Shown here in pieces: positions 1-9,217 of a stretch of 27,266 nucleotides of DNA. Both the position numbers and the translations under genes were made by a program. Source of the stretch: JAAZFZ01 sp035647435 (GTDB lineage Bacteria; Bacillota; Clostridia; Oscillospirales; Acutalibacteraceae); contig DASRNM010000009.1 in NCBI GenBank assembly GCA_035647435.1, positions 1-27,266 of the forward strand, given 5' to 3'. Each line of letters starts with the position of its first letter. Within the stretch, counting starts at the first letter, position 1. The notes under the pieces were generated by a model. That model was not told the DNA's origin, did not search any database, and saw nothing but the letters and a program-made list of their open reading frames with translations.

Positions 1-63
1 TTCAATACCAAACTTCATAGGAATAATAATTGTAAATATTTTCGTACATTTTTGAATTTCCTC

Positions 64-92
64 TTGATATTGTTCCTAAAATAAAATATAAT
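64..92 (+). promoter_or_regulatory. Promoter for the fic gene
   Basis: A TTGATA -35 box (64-69) and a perfect TATAAT -10 box (87-92) are separated by exactly 17 bases, a textbook sigma-A arrangement. Transcription would start near 99, about 30 bases before the fic start codon. Activity is inferred from the consensus match only. Confidence 0.75.
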
Positions 93-130
93 AAGCATAT
101 GTTTATTTGTATGTGGTGCGGAGGTGCGGG

Positions 131-1054
131 ATGGAATATATAAAAGTATCGCAAGCGGCGGAAAAATGGGGATTATCCCCGCGAAGAGTTCGGATTTTAT
201 GTGCTGAAAATAAAATTTGGGGCGTTGTAAAAAAAGGCAAGCTCTATATGATTCCTGCAAATGCTCCCCGCCCGATTGACGGCAGAACGCTCAGAGGGAA
301 AGACCTTTCGGGCGAATTTGCCATGCTCTTTTTAAACATTGATGCAAAAAAAGCGGAGTTGGACCGTCGTCGTCCACTCACTGCAGGAGAGGTTGCGGCA
401 CTCCGGGAAGAATTTCTGATTGATTTTACCTACAATTCAAACGCCATTGAGGGCAATACACTCACGCTGAAAGAAACCGCAATGGTGCTGGAAGGCATAA
501 CTATCGACCAAAAACCGCTAAAAGATCACCTTGAAGCGGTGGGGCATCGGGATGCCTTTATATACATTCAAAAGATTGCGGAAGAAAAAGAGCCAATTAC
601 GGAATCTATCATAAAAAATACCCACGCACTTGTATTAATGAACCGGCCGGATGACAAAGGCGTGTATCGCCGTATACCGGTGAAAATTATGGGAGCGGTG
701 CATGAGCCGCCTCAACCGTATTTAATTGAGCCGCAAATGACTGAATTGATTCGTAAAAACGAGCAAAATAAAAAGGCGATACATCCCATCGAGCGCATCG
801 CAAAGTTTCATCTTGATTTTGAGGGTATTCATCCCTTTGTTGACGGCAACGGCAGAACCGGACGGCTTATTTTGAATCTGGATTTGCTCCAAAACGGCTA
901 TCCGGCAATCAATGTAAAGTTTAGCGACCGAAAAAAATATTATAATGCGTTTGATGCCTATCACCGCGATGGAAATGCGGGAGAAATGATAGAACTCATT
1001 GCCGGATATATAGATGGGCGTCTGGGGCAGTATTTAGAGATACTGGGAGGATAA
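131..1054 (+). CDS. Fic family protein with N-terminal helix-turn-helix
   Basis: This is a 307-residue Fic-fold protein. Fic enzymes usually transfer AMP or another nucleotide monophosphate from a nucleotide to a hydroxyl on a target protein. The Fic motif HPFVDGNGRTGR is complete at residues 234-245, including the catalytic His and phosphate-binding loop. An inhibitory-helix motif of the (S/T)xxxE(G/N) type, SNAIEGN, is at 103-109, N-terminal to the Fic core, so this is a class II, self-inhibited Fic. The first 55 residues resemble a small winged or MerR-like DNA-binding segment. The ATG at 131 is chosen because GGAGG lies 6 bases upstream; an in-frame TTG at 107 lacks a comparable site. It is 72 bases ahead of hsdR on the same strand. 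Fic genes are common near restriction systems, but no functional link is proven. The target is unknown. Confidence 0.92.
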   Translation: MEYIKVSQAAEKWGLSPRRVRILCAENKIWGVVKKGKLYMIPANAPRPIDGRTLRGKDLSGEFAMLFLNIDAKKAELDRRRPLTAGEVAALREEFLIDFTYNSNAIEGNTLTLKETAMVLEGITIDQKPLKDHLEAVGHRDAFIYIQKIAEEKEPITESIIKNTHALVLMNRPDDKGVYRRIPVKIMGAVHEPPQPYLIEPQMTELIRKNEQNKKAIHPIERIAKFHLDFEGIHPFVDGNGRTGRLILNLDLLQNGYPAINVKFSDRKKYYNAFDAYHRDGNAGEMIELIAGYIDGRLGQYLEILGG

Positions 1055-1126
1055 ACGATTAAATGTATTCTCTTAGCCATAAAACAAAATAAAAACTAAA
1101 AACTTTAATAGTGGAGGAGAATTAGC

Positions 1127-4100
1127 GTGATACACGAGAACCAAATCGAGCAAAATTTAATCAGCATTCTCACCCAAAGAGAAAACCAATGGGAATACCG
1201 TTCGGACATAAAAACCGAAGCGGCTCTTTGGGAAAATTTGTGCCGCCATATAAATCGCATAAACATGAAGGAACTTGACGGCGTAGGGCTTACTGATAAA
1301 GAATTTGCGCAACTTAGAAACGAATTTCGGCGGTTAACAGCAACGCCTTTTTTGGCTTCCCAATGGTTGCGCGGCGAAAATGGAGTCGCTAAAATCAGTG
1401 TTGAACGCGAGGACATTTCATATGGTGAAGTTGAATTGACTATTTTTAGTAACAAAGAAATCGCCGGGGGGATTTCAAGCTACGAAGTAGTCCATCAAAT
1501 TATCCCTGATTGCGACACCTCTCTTCGTGGCGATGTAACCCTTCTTATAAATGGCTTACCAATAATACATATCGAATTAAAAGCTGAGTTTGCCAAAGAC
1601 GGATATTACCAAGCATTTGACCAAATAAAACGATATGCTGGAGCTGGATTCTTTGACGGTATATACGCTGCTGTACAGATTTTTGTTGTAAGCAATAAAG
1701 CGGCGACGCGATATTTTGCACGCCCGAGCCAAAACGATGATTTTACAAGAGCAAAGAAGTTCTTGTTTAACTGGCGTGAAGCGGACAATACACCTGTTGA
1801 GGATTTGTATGAGTTCACTCGTAAAGTATTAAGCATTCCCATGGCACACGAACTTGTGAGTCGTTTTACAATATTGGTTGATGATAAGAAAAGCCAAAAG
1901 TTTTTGATGGTTTTACGTCCATATCAAATTCATGCCATCAAGGCGATAATGCGCCAAGTTGCTGCTCATGAGGGCGGTTTCATTTGGCACGCAACCGGAT
2001 CGGGCAAAACTATAACCAGTTTCGTTGCAACAAAGCTCATAGCCCAAACTGCCATCGGTGTTGCCCGAACTGTTATGATTGTTGACCGCAAGGATTTAGA
2101 CAGCCAAACAAAAGACGAGTTCGGCAAGTTTGCCTCGGAGTATAACACGGGGCTTTCCGTAGGCGACGCCGTCGATAACACTTTGATTGTAGGTATCGGA
2201 AATAGACGGGCGCTTGTTGATAACCTCTTGAGCAAAAGCAATAACAACACTATTATTGTTACTACAATTCAAAAGCTAAGTTATGCTATCAGAGAGTTCA
2301 GAGAAAAAAACAATAACGCTTTTGAAAAATTGAAGGGCGAACATATTGTTTTTATTGTAGATGAGTGCCACAGGGCTGTTTCTGACATGGAAATGGAAGC
2401 GATACAGAAATATTTTCCGCGCTCCACTTGGATTGGTCTTACCGGAACGCCCATATTTGAAGAAAATCAGAAAGCCGAAAAAGGTCGGTATGCAAGAACC
2501 ACCTCAGACCAGTACGGCATAAGCAGGGACGGAACACCTCTCCCCAACGGCGGACTTTTACACGCCTACACCACCAAAAACGCAATGGATGACCGCTCTG
2601 TACTTGATTTTATGGTGGAATATCATTCGTTACTCAGCGACGAGGAAGAGGAACGCCTATATTACAATAAGATACAAGAAAAATATCCTAACGCCGACCC
2701 GGCAGAAAGGTTAAAACATTTAACTTCCATTGAGCGTGAAGCTCTTTTGAGCAATGCCGACTACGAAAACGAAACATATATCACGACTATGCTTAAAAAG
2801 ATTTTCAGACATGAAAACATTATTAAGAAGTTCAATGTTATCAACGGTATTCCTACTATGAGTGCTATCCTTACTACCCATTCCATAGCGCAAGCAAAAT
2901 GGATATACAAAATTTTAACGAAACTTAAGAAGAGCGGAGAGCTCATATCCGGCAAGCCAATTGATGAGCGGAGACGGTTAAACGACCCTGATTTTCCTCG
3001 CGTGGCGATAACCTATTCTGTCGTTGAAAGTGAAAACCAAGAAGGACAGGAAAGTAGGGCGCAAAAGGACATTGCCGAAATCATGGCTGATTATAAAGAA
3101 ATGTTTGGCATCGGTTATGAGGATATAGATTCGTACAACCGAAACATAAACAATCGCCTTGCAAGGAAAAGCGTTCAATATCAGTCAAATGGGCAATGGC
3201 TCGACCTTGTTATCGTTGTGGACAGACTTCTCACCGGATTTGATGCGCCAACCATCCAAACTCTTTACGTTGATAAAGAGTTGCGTTGGCACGGATTGCT
3301 ACAGGCTTTTTCCCGCACGAACCGCCTTTACTCCGGCAAGGAAAAAGGTATAATTGTTACTTTCCGAAAGCCTGCAACGATGGCACAAAATGTTAGAGAT
3401 GCCATTAAACTGTTTTCTAATGAAGAGCGTGATTGGGAAGCTCTCGTACCTCGTGAATATGTGGAAGTTAAAGAAGAGTTTGGGGAGGCATTTCGTTTAT
3501 ATCAAGCTGCACAGAGGCAGCTGGAAGAAGACCCAAACGACCTGAAGAAGAAAATTGAAGCCATTAAAACATTTCAAACGATGAAACACCTCAGCGAAGC
3601 AATAAAAAGCTATGAGGGCTATGCGGATGAGTACGAGCAAGACTCGGAAGAACTAATCGTCGCTAATCAAGTTATTACCGGAAATATCGGTCATATCGAA
3701 AATCTAAAAGCGGAGGTTCGACGGGCACTTGAAGAGCAAAACGTCAGCGAAGATGAGATACAAGAATTGCTTGAGATTGAGTTTTCAGCAGACCAAAAAG
3801 CAAGCCTTGAAGAAACCATAGACAGTTTCTATATAAGCCAACTCCTTAAGGACATCAAAAACGAGGAAAGCAAGCGGAAGTTTGACGAAATAATCCAAAG
3901 TAAACCGGACATCGTCAAAACCGCTTATGATGAGGCTTTGGGAGAGACCGACGACACAAGCGAGGTCGTGACCAGCGTAGACCGCTACTTTAAGCGCAGG
4001 ATAGATGAAATTATATCCGGGACAGCAAGCGTTCTGCAAGTGCCGCATGAAGACCTAAGCATAAGTTTTATCGAATATCGCATGGATAGAAATGAAGTAC

Positions 4101-4291
4101 CTTACATTAATACAATTATAAGCAAATCAACCTTGTCAAAAGCCGAATTTGAGCAGGCATTCCCCGGTGAATTGTTCCGACGCAGAAGCGCTGTCATTAA
4201 CGAGTATTTGCGGAATACCTTTACCGAAAAACTTATGCCGCTAAGAAATGAACTTGCCAATTTTAATAGTGAAGGAGATAATGTATCATAA
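1127..4291 (+). CDS. hsdR: Type I restriction enzyme, R subunit (endonuclease/translocase)
   Basis: A 1054-residue HsdR, the DNA-translocating and cleaving subunit of a type I restriction-modification complex. The N-terminal PD-(D/E)xK nuclease core shows D136 and the ELK triplet with E150 and K152. The SF2 motor follows: Walker A ATGSGKT at 289-295, DECH box at 412-415, then GLTGTP (motif III) and QAFSRTNR (motif VI). The C-terminal part is rich in charged helices and probably docks onto HsdM. The start is a GTG with GGAGG 9 bases upstream. The stop overlaps the hsdM ATG by one base (TAATG), implying translational coupling. All key motifs are intact, so the enzyme should be active. Length is normal for the family. 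Confidence 0.97.
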   Translation: MIHENQIEQNLISILTQRENQWEYRSDIKTEAALWENLCRHINRINMKELDGVGLTDKEFAQLRNEFRRLTATPFLASQWLRGENGVAKISVEREDISYGEVELTIFSNKEIAGGISSYEVVHQIIPDCDTSLRGDVTLLINGLPIIHIELKAEFAKDGYYQAFDQIKRYAGAGFFDGIYAAVQIFVVSNKAATRYFARPSQNDDFTRAKKFLFNWREADNTPVEDLYEFTRKVLSIPMAHELVSRFTILVDDKKSQKFLMVLRPYQIHAIKAIMRQVAAHEGGFIWHATGSGKTITSFVATKLIAQTAIGVARTVMIVDRKDLDSQTKDEFGKFASEYNTGLSVGDAVDNTLIVGIGNRRALVDNLLSKSNNNTIIVTTIQKLSYAIREFREKNNNAFEKLKGEHIVFIVDECHRAVSDMEMEAIQKYFPRSTWIGLTGTPIFEENQKAEKGRYARTTSDQYGISRDGTPLPNGGLLHAYTTKNAMDDRSVLDFMVEYHSLLSDEEEERLYYNKIQEKYPNADPAERLKHLTSIEREALLSNADYENETYITTMLKKIFRHENIIKKFNVINGIPTMSAILTTHSIAQAKWIYKILTKLKKSGELISGKPIDERRRLNDPDFPRVAITYSVVESENQEGQESRAQKDIAEIMADYKEMFGIGYEDIDSYNRNINNRLARKSVQYQSNGQWLDLVIVVDRLLTGFDAPTIQTLYVDKELRWHGLLQAFSRTNRLYSGKEKGIIVTFRKPATMAQNVRDAIKLFSNEERDWEALVPREYVEVKEEFGEAFRLYQAAQRQLEEDPNDLKKKIEAIKTFQTMKHLSEAIKSYEGYADEYEQDSEELIVANQVITGNIGHIENLKAEVRRALEEQNVSEDEIQELLEIEFSADQKASLEETIDSFYISQLLKDIKNEESKRKFDEIIQSKPDIVKTAYDEALGETDDTSEVVTSVDRYFKRRIDEIISGTASVLQVPHEDLSISFIEYRMDRNEVPYINTIISKSTLSKAEFEQAFPGELFRRRSAVINEYLRNTFTEKLMPLRNELANFNSEGDNVS

Positions 4292-5898
4292 TGAGCGAAC
4301 TTAACGGACAATTATGGGCATCTGCGGATATTCTTCGGGGTAAAATGGATGCCAGCGAATACAAAAACTATTTACTTGGACTGGTCTTTTATAAATATCT
4401 GTCCGACCAGCAGCTCCGCGCTGTCTATGAAGAAGAAAACGGCAAGGTGGATACCTTCCCAAGCCGAGAAGAACAGCTTAAAGTTTTGGTTGATTGGTGG
4501 GAGGAAGACGCCGCCGATATAAAGAAAATCATCTCAGGAAAGCTCGGTTATTTTATCGAACCCGACTACCTTTTCTATTCTCTTCGTAAAAAAGCAGGTA
4601 ACTATGAATTTCAAATATCCGACCTCACAAACGCATTTATTGAACTCGGACGACAGGGAGAGCATTTTACAGGGCTGTTTGATGATGTTGACTTGACTTC
4701 GACAAAGCTGGGTTCAAGCAATCAACAGCGGAACATAACCATTACCGAAGTTATAAAAGCCCTTGATGAAATCGACCTTTTCGGGCATGAGGGCGATGTT
4801 ATCGGAGATGCCTACGAATATCTTATCGGTCAGTTTGCAGCGGGTGCGGGCAAAAAAGCGGGCGAGTTTTATACGCCGCAAGCGGTTAGTAAAATTATTT
4901 CGGAAATCGTCGCTATCGGACAAGAGAATCTTTCGCCGTTCCACATTTACGACCCGGCGATGGGTTCGGGTTCGTTGATGCTGAATATTCGAGCATTTGT
5001 AAACGATCCCGACAGAGTGCATTATCATGGGCAAGAACTCAACACCACTACATACAATTTAGCCCGAATGAACTTGATTTTACACGGCGTTGAAAAAAAC
5101 CAAATGCGTCTTAAAAATGGTGACACTCTCGATGAAGACTGGCCAACCGATGAGCCGTATCTATTTAATGCCGTCGTAATGAATCCGCCGTATTCGGCGA
5201 AATGGAGTGCGGATAATAAATTTCTGAGCGACCCAAGGTTTGAGCGATACACGAAACTAGCTCCCAAATCAAAAGCCGATTTCTCGTTCTTGCTGCATGG
5301 ATATTACCATTTAAACGACAACGGTACGATGGGAATCGTACTGCCGCACGGCGTTTTATTCAGAGGAGCAGCAGAAGGCGTAATTAGGAAAACTCTGCTC
5401 GAAATGGGTGCCATTGAAACGGTTATCGGCTTGCCGTCCAATATTTTCTATGGGACAAGCATACCGACCGTTGTGCTGATTTTGAAAAAGAATCGTGGGC
5501 AGGGCAACAAGCGTGATGTCCTGTTCATTGATGCATCTAACGATTTTGAAAAACAAAAAAATCAAAACAATCTGCGTCCTGCTGATATTGAAAAAATTGT
5601 GGCGACATACAAGAAACGCGAAAGCATTCCTAAATACGCCCATTTAGCAGAATACGATGAAATAGTCTCCAACGACTTCAACCTCAATATACCGCGTTAT
5701 GTCGACACTTTTGAGGAAGAAGAGCCAATTGATATCGTGGCACTGGGCAGTGAAATGGTCAACCTCAATGTGGAAATACGGAAAAAAGAAACTGAGTTTT
5801 TGAGTATGCTTGACGAGCTTGCTGTCACTGATGAAACAAGGGAATTGATAGAAGCCACAAAGCGGATTTTTGCGGAGGTGCAGAGAGATGGACAATAG
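4291..5898 (+). CDS. hsdM: Type I restriction-modification system, M subunit (N6-adenine methyltransferase)
   Basis: A 535-residue HsdM that methylates adenine in the recognition site using S-adenosylmethionine and is required for both modification and restriction. The N-terminal 150 residues match the helical HsdM_N domain. The methyltransferase fold carries the SAM-binding motif I (DPAMGSGS, D221-S228) and the catalytic NPPY tetrad at 298-301, characteristic of gamma-type N6-adenine methyltransferases. AAGGAGA lies about 12 bases before the ATG inside the end of hsdR. The 3' end overlaps the start of hsdS by 11 bases, so hsdR, hsdM and hsdS are read from one transcript. Nothing appears damaged. 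Confidence 0.97.
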   Translation: MSELNGQLWASADILRGKMDASEYKNYLLGLVFYKYLSDQQLRAVYEEENGKVDTFPSREEQLKVLVDWWEEDAADIKKIISGKLGYFIEPDYLFYSLRKKAGNYEFQISDLTNAFIELGRQGEHFTGLFDDVDLTSTKLGSSNQQRNITITEVIKALDEIDLFGHEGDVIGDAYEYLIGQFAAGAGKKAGEFYTPQAVSKIISEIVAIGQENLSPFHIYDPAMGSGSLMLNIRAFVNDPDRVHYHGQELNTTTYNLARMNLILHGVEKNQMRLKNGDTLDEDWPTDEPYLFNAVVMNPPYSAKWSADNKFLSDPRFERYTKLAPKSKADFSFLLHGYYHLNDNGTMGIVLPHGVLFRGAAEGVIRKTLLEMGAIETVIGLPSNIFYGTSIPTVVLILKKNRGQGNKRDVLFIDASNDFEKQKNQNNLRPADIEKIVATYKKRESIPKYAHLAEYDEIVSNDFNLNIPRYVDTFEEEEPIDIVALGSEMVNLNVEIRKKETEFLSMLDELAVTDETRELIEATKRIFAEVQRDGQ

Positions 5899-7039
5899 TG
5901 CACCTAAAATTCGTTTTAAGGGATTTACTGACGCTTGGGTACAGCGTAAGTTGGGGGAAGTTGCTGAGATTTATGATGGAACTCACCAAACACCGAAATA
6001 TACAGACTCGGGCGTTAAGTTTGTCAGTGTTGAAAATATTGCTACTCTTGAGACCACTAAATTCATCAGCCAAGTAGCCTATGATAAGGAATACTCAAAC
6101 AAACAAGCAGAAAAAGGCGATGTTTTTATGACTAGAATTGGCGATATTGGAACAGCTAAAGTTATAGATACAGACGAACCTTTAGCGTATTATGTGACTT
6201 TGGCATTGTTAAAACCAAATCAAATTAATTCTGATTTCCTCACAGGGTTAATATCTAGTCCAGAGGTTCAAAGAGATATTTGGAAGCGTACACTACACAT
6301 TGCTTTCCCTAAGAAGATTAATTTAGGTGAAATAAATCAAGTTGAGTTGATGCTCCCGGACGTTAAGGAACAGGCTAAAATTGGTGCCTTCTTCAGGAAC
6401 CTCGACAACCTTATCACCCTACATAAGCGTAAGCTGGATGGGTTGAAAGAGTTAAAGTCGGGATATTTACAAGTAATGTTTCCACAGAGCGGTGAAACAG
6501 TGCCAAGAGTTCGGTTTAATGGGTTTGAAGGAGAGTGGCAAGAGCGGAAATTGGGAGAGGTTTGTAGCATAACAACAGGTAAATTAGATGCTAATGCTAT
6601 GGTCGAAAACGGTCGATATGATTTTTATACATCTGGCATAAAAAAATATAGAATTGATACTACTGCCTTTGAGGGTCCAGCAATAACAATAGCAGGAAAC
6701 GGAGCAACTGTTGGCTATATGCACTTAGCGGACGGAAAGTTTAACGCTTATCAAAGAACTTATGTATTATCTAACTTCAAGGCTAATAGAATGTTTTTGT
6801 TTTCTGAAATTGGGAACAAACTACCCAAAAAAATTGTCGAGGAAGCAAGAACCGGCAATATTCCTTATATCGTTATGAATATGCTAACTGGCTTGAAAAT
6901 CAAATTCCCTACACTTGCAGAACAAACTGCCATAGGCACATTTTTCAGTTCCATCGACGAACAAATTGCCGACCAATCCGAAAAGCTCGAACAGCTGAAC
7001 CAGCTAAAGACAGCATATTTGCAAAAGATGTTCATATAA
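5888..7039 (+). CDS. hsdS: Type I restriction-modification system, S subunit (expressed copy)
   Basis: A 383-residue specificity subunit with the usual two target-recognition domains: TRD1 at about 16-160 and TRD2 at about 220-340. A central conserved helical region lies between them (about 175-215) and a C-terminal one at about 345-383. It decides which bipartite DNA sequence the complex methylates and cuts. The ATG at 5888 has GGAGGTG 8 bases upstream and sits inside the hsdM 3' end. Three stretches recur in inverted orientation in the silent copy at 8040-9218: the AWVQRK start region (5931-5946), the central conserved region (6412-6550) and the C-terminal helix (6979-7039). These allow TRD exchange by inversion. 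It converges on the recombinase gene and overlaps its end by 8 bases. Confidence 0.95.
   Translation: MDNSAPKIRFKGFTDAWVQRKLGEVAEIYDGTHQTPKYTDSGVKFVSVENIATLETTKFISQVAYDKEYSNKQAEKGDVFMTRIGDIGTAKVIDTDEPLAYYVTLALLKPNQINSDFLTGLISSPEVQRDIWKRTLHIAFPKKINLGEINQVELMLPDVKEQAKIGAFFRNLDNLITLHKRKLDGLKELKSGYLQVMFPQSGETVPRVRFNGFEGEWQERKLGEVCSITTGKLDANAMVENGRYDFYTSGIKKYRIDTTAFEGPAITIAGNGATVGYMHLADGKFNAYQRTYVLSNFKANRMFLFSEIGNKLPKKIVEEARTGNIPYIVMNMLTGLKIKFPTLAEQTAIGTFFSSIDEQIADQSEKLEQLNQLKTAYLQKMFI
5931..5946 (+). repeat. 5' inverted repeat of the hsdS switch, copy 1
   Basis: A 16-base exact match to the reverse complement of 9202-9217, at the start of TRD1 (encoding AWVQR). Similarity continues for about 20 more bases at a lower level (KLGEVAE in both). 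Recombination here would exchange TRD1 between the two hsdS copies in frame. Confidence 0.85.
6412..6550 (+). repeat. Central 139-bp inverted repeat of the hsdS switch, copy 1
   Basis: Encodes the central conserved region of the expressed hsdS. It matches the reverse complement of 8580-8718 over 139 bp with two mismatches, both near the right end; the first 93 bp (6412-6504) are identical. The adjacent TRD sequences are unrelated, so the near-identity points to continuing recombination or gene conversion. Inversion here swaps TRD2. Confidence 0.95.
6979..7039 (+). repeat. 3' inverted repeat of the hsdS switch, copy 1
   Basis: The C-terminal 61 bp of the expressed hsdS match the reverse complement of 8040-8100 with six mismatches. 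Both copies end in the same TAA. This pair directly flanks the recombinase gene. Inversion here would only flip the recombinase without changing specificity. Confidence 0.85.
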
Positions 7040-7961
7040 GTTTGGATAAATATCTCGCAATTTTATCGTTGTCTTGACTCTCCAGTTCTTGAATGATATG
7101 GAGATATGTTTCCTGTGTGGTAGTAACACTCGAATGCCCTAACCGCTTAGCTATACTAGCGGTTGAAACCCCTGCAAAAATCAAAAGCGAGGCATGAGTA
7201 TGACGAAGGCTATGTACGGAAATGACGGGCACTTTTGATGTTTTGCATAAAACCTTGAGACGGTTATTGACGGTGGAGTTAAAAACCCTGCCTTCTACAA
7301 AAATTGGCTTGTCCGGTGGCAATGCTCTGGTGAGTTCATAAAACTGCTTGCTCAACCTCGCATCTACCCCGAGGGTGCGCTTTGAGGAGCAGTTTTTCGT
7401 TTCTCCGAATCCTCCCGTAACCGCTTTGTAGTTCCAAGTTCTTGTAATTTTAATTTTGTGGTTAGCAAAGTCAAAATCGCAAGGGGTCAACGCTAAAGCT
7501 TCCGAAAATCGTAAGCCCGTTTTAGCTGTTAGCAGAATAAACCAATCCCAACTTGGTGTATTCGCAAGAACAAGGTTTCCAAGTAGAGCCTTTAGTTCGT
7601 GCTGACTTAGATATTTGGGCTTCTTTACGGCGGACGGCTTGCCTTTTATAATGACTTTCCGTGTCGGATCCGATGTTAAAAGCCCTTCGTCAATGGCATC
7701 CAAAATTGCACTTTTTAGATGATGATGGAAGTCCATTGTGGTTTGTCGTTCGTGCGTTTCGGCGTAATCGTTGAGCAGAGCCTGATAGCTACGCTTATCA
7801 AGTTCGCAAATTTTAAGCAGTGGAGCGATTTCGGTGAGTCGTTTCAATGTCATGATATATTTTTGATATGTGACCGAGCGGACAGCGCCGTGTTTATACA
7901 ACTCCATCCACTCTGAAAAATACTCGTGGAAAAATTGCTGTGATGTTTTAATTGGGTTCAT
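7032..7961 (-). CDS. Tyrosine site-specific recombinase, probable hsdS invertase
   Basis: A 309-residue phage-integrase-family recombinase. The N-terminal 110 residues form the core-binding (SAM-like) domain, and the C-terminal catalytic domain shows the full tetrad: R151 (TGLRFSEA), H250 and R253 (HSLRH), H276 (RLGHSS) and the nucleophile Y286 (ETYLH). These enzymes cut and rejoin DNA through a 3'-phosphotyrosine bond. It sits alone between two inverted hsdS copies that share three repeat pairs, so its likely job is to invert hsdS segments, as recombinases do at other phase-variable type I loci. The ATG has AGGAGG 6 bases upstream, inside one arm of an inverted repeat (7964-8025). It could instead be a relic island integrase, but position and repeats favour the invertase role. 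Confidence 0.93.
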   Translation of the reverse strand: MNPIKTSQQFFHEYFSEWMELYKHGAVRSVTYQKYIMTLKRLTEIAPLLKICELDKRSYQALLNDYAETHERQTTMDFHHHLKSAILDAIDEGLLTSDPTRKVIIKGKPSAVKKPKYLSQHELKALLGNLVLANTPSWDWFILLTAKTGLRFSEALALTPCDFDFANHKIKITRTWNYKAVTGGFGETKNCSSKRTLGVDARLSKQFYELTRALPPDKPIFVEGRVFNSTVNNRLKVLCKTSKVPVISVHSLRHTHASLLIFAGVSTASIAKRLGHSSVTTTQETYLHIIQELESQDNDKIARYLSKLI

Positions 7962-7963
7962 GA

Positions 7964-8025
7964 AAAAGCCTCCTGTAATGAATTTAAGCGAAAATAAATG
8001 CTATATCATTATACAGGAGGCTTTT
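7964..8025 (-). promoter_or_regulatory. Inverted repeat enclosing the recombinase ribosome binding site, with -10-like box
   Basis: Two perfect 14-base arms, 7964-7977 and 8012-8025, are separated by 34 bases. Four more potential pairs (7978-7981 with 8006-8009) lie next to a two-base bulge. Read on the - strand, the downstream arm holds the AGGAGG of the recombinase gene. The upstream arm overlaps a TATAAT (8008-8013). RNA starting just past that box would lack the upstream arm and keep the ribosome site free. RNA reading through from the silent hsdS would fold the site into a stem that ends in CUUUUU. It may therefore work as terminator, translational block, or both. The function is inferred. 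Confidence 0.6.
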
Positions 8026-8039
8026 AAACTATCGAATTA

Positions 8040-8100
8040 TTATACAAACATCTTTTGCAAATAGGCTGCCTTTAGCTGTTTCAGCTGTTCGACCTTTTCG
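8040..8100 (-). repeat. 3' inverted repeat of the hsdS switch, copy 2
   Basis: Partner of 6979-7039 (55 of 61 bases match in reverse complement). It encodes the C-terminal conserved helix of the silent hsdS copy. Confidence 0.85.
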
Positions 8101-8579
8101 GCTTGGATTGTGATTTGCTCCTCGAGTGAACGAAAGAATGAACCTATGGCAGTTTGTTCGGGGAGGGTGGGTAAACATATCTTTAATGTCAAAAAATCTT
8201 CTGGCTTTACAGCCATACGTTCATAAACCGTCCCCTCTTGGTAAACTAAACTTTTTTTAATAAAAGATGAGCTTGTAACAATAAGTTCTACAAATGAAGG
8301 TGTAGCGATTTCTTTTACATCAAAAGTTATATAAATAGGCGAAAACACAGCGTCGCCATATTGATTTCTCGCAATAGCTCCAAATTTCAAGTTGGCTGGA
8401 TTATATACAATATCGTTCAATTTAGTAAACTTATATTTCTTTTTCTTATCTTTTACTAAAAACTCTCTATTATATCGGTCGGATTTGGGGGTCACACCAT
8501 TTTCAACTGTAAATGAAACAAGAGGAGTTTTATTTGTAGGATATTGTAAAATACTACGCTCTATAAGAACCTCTTCCAG

Positions 8580-8718
8580 TTTCCGCTCTTGCCACTCTCC
8601 TTCAAACCCATTAAACCGCACTCTGGGCACTGTTTCACCGCTCTGTGGAAACATTACTTGTAAATATCCCGACTTTAACTCTTTCAACCCATCCAGCTTA
8701 CGCTTATGTAGGGTGATA
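8580..8718 (-). repeat. Central 139-bp inverted repeat of the hsdS switch, copy 2
   Basis: Partner of 6412-6550, with 137 of 139 bases matching in reverse complement. It encodes the central conserved region of the silent hsdS between its two TRDs. Confidence 0.95.
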
Positions 8719-9201
8719 GTGTCATCGAGTGTGCGGAAGAAGGAGCCAATGGCGGTTTGTTCTTCGGTGATGGTTGGTATTAATAAGTCTGTATCAAAAA
8801 AATCAGATGGTGATATGTTAAGCAGACCATGATTTCGCGCTCCTTCGGCTGCCCGTATTGCAACTTCAGTATGCCAGTTAGATGTTTCATAATATTGAAC
8901 TAAAAATTCTGAGTCAATATCAGTCGGTTCAAATACAATGTAAAGTGTTGAAAGAACACCCATTTCATATCCGTCTAATCTTTTCACCGCTCCCCAAGGA
9001 TAGCCATTAGAATAGCTTTTGTTATAAGCAAATTCGCCCTTTTTCACAAGGAAATAGCCACTAACATCCCTGCTTGCAATTTGTTTATCAAAAAACTCAT
9101 TTTGGGCGATTAACCCGTATTGCGCAGAAATAGTTAGGGGAAGCAGACTTTCAAGATTTTTGTTTTTCCTTACAACACGCTCCGCAACCTCTCCCAGTTT
9201 T

Positions 9202-9217
9202 CGCTGTACCCAAGCGT
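9202..9217 (-). repeat. 5' inverted repeat of the hsdS switch, copy 2
   Basis: Exact 16-base partner of 5931-5946. The hsdS similarity of the silent cassette ends at this repeat, as expected if the repeat marks the limit of the invertible unit. Confidence 0.85.

Noticed and set aside
8392..8832. A 146-codon plus-strand frame inside the silent hsdS
   Set aside because: It is a shadow of the well-supported hsdS reading frame on the opposite strand.
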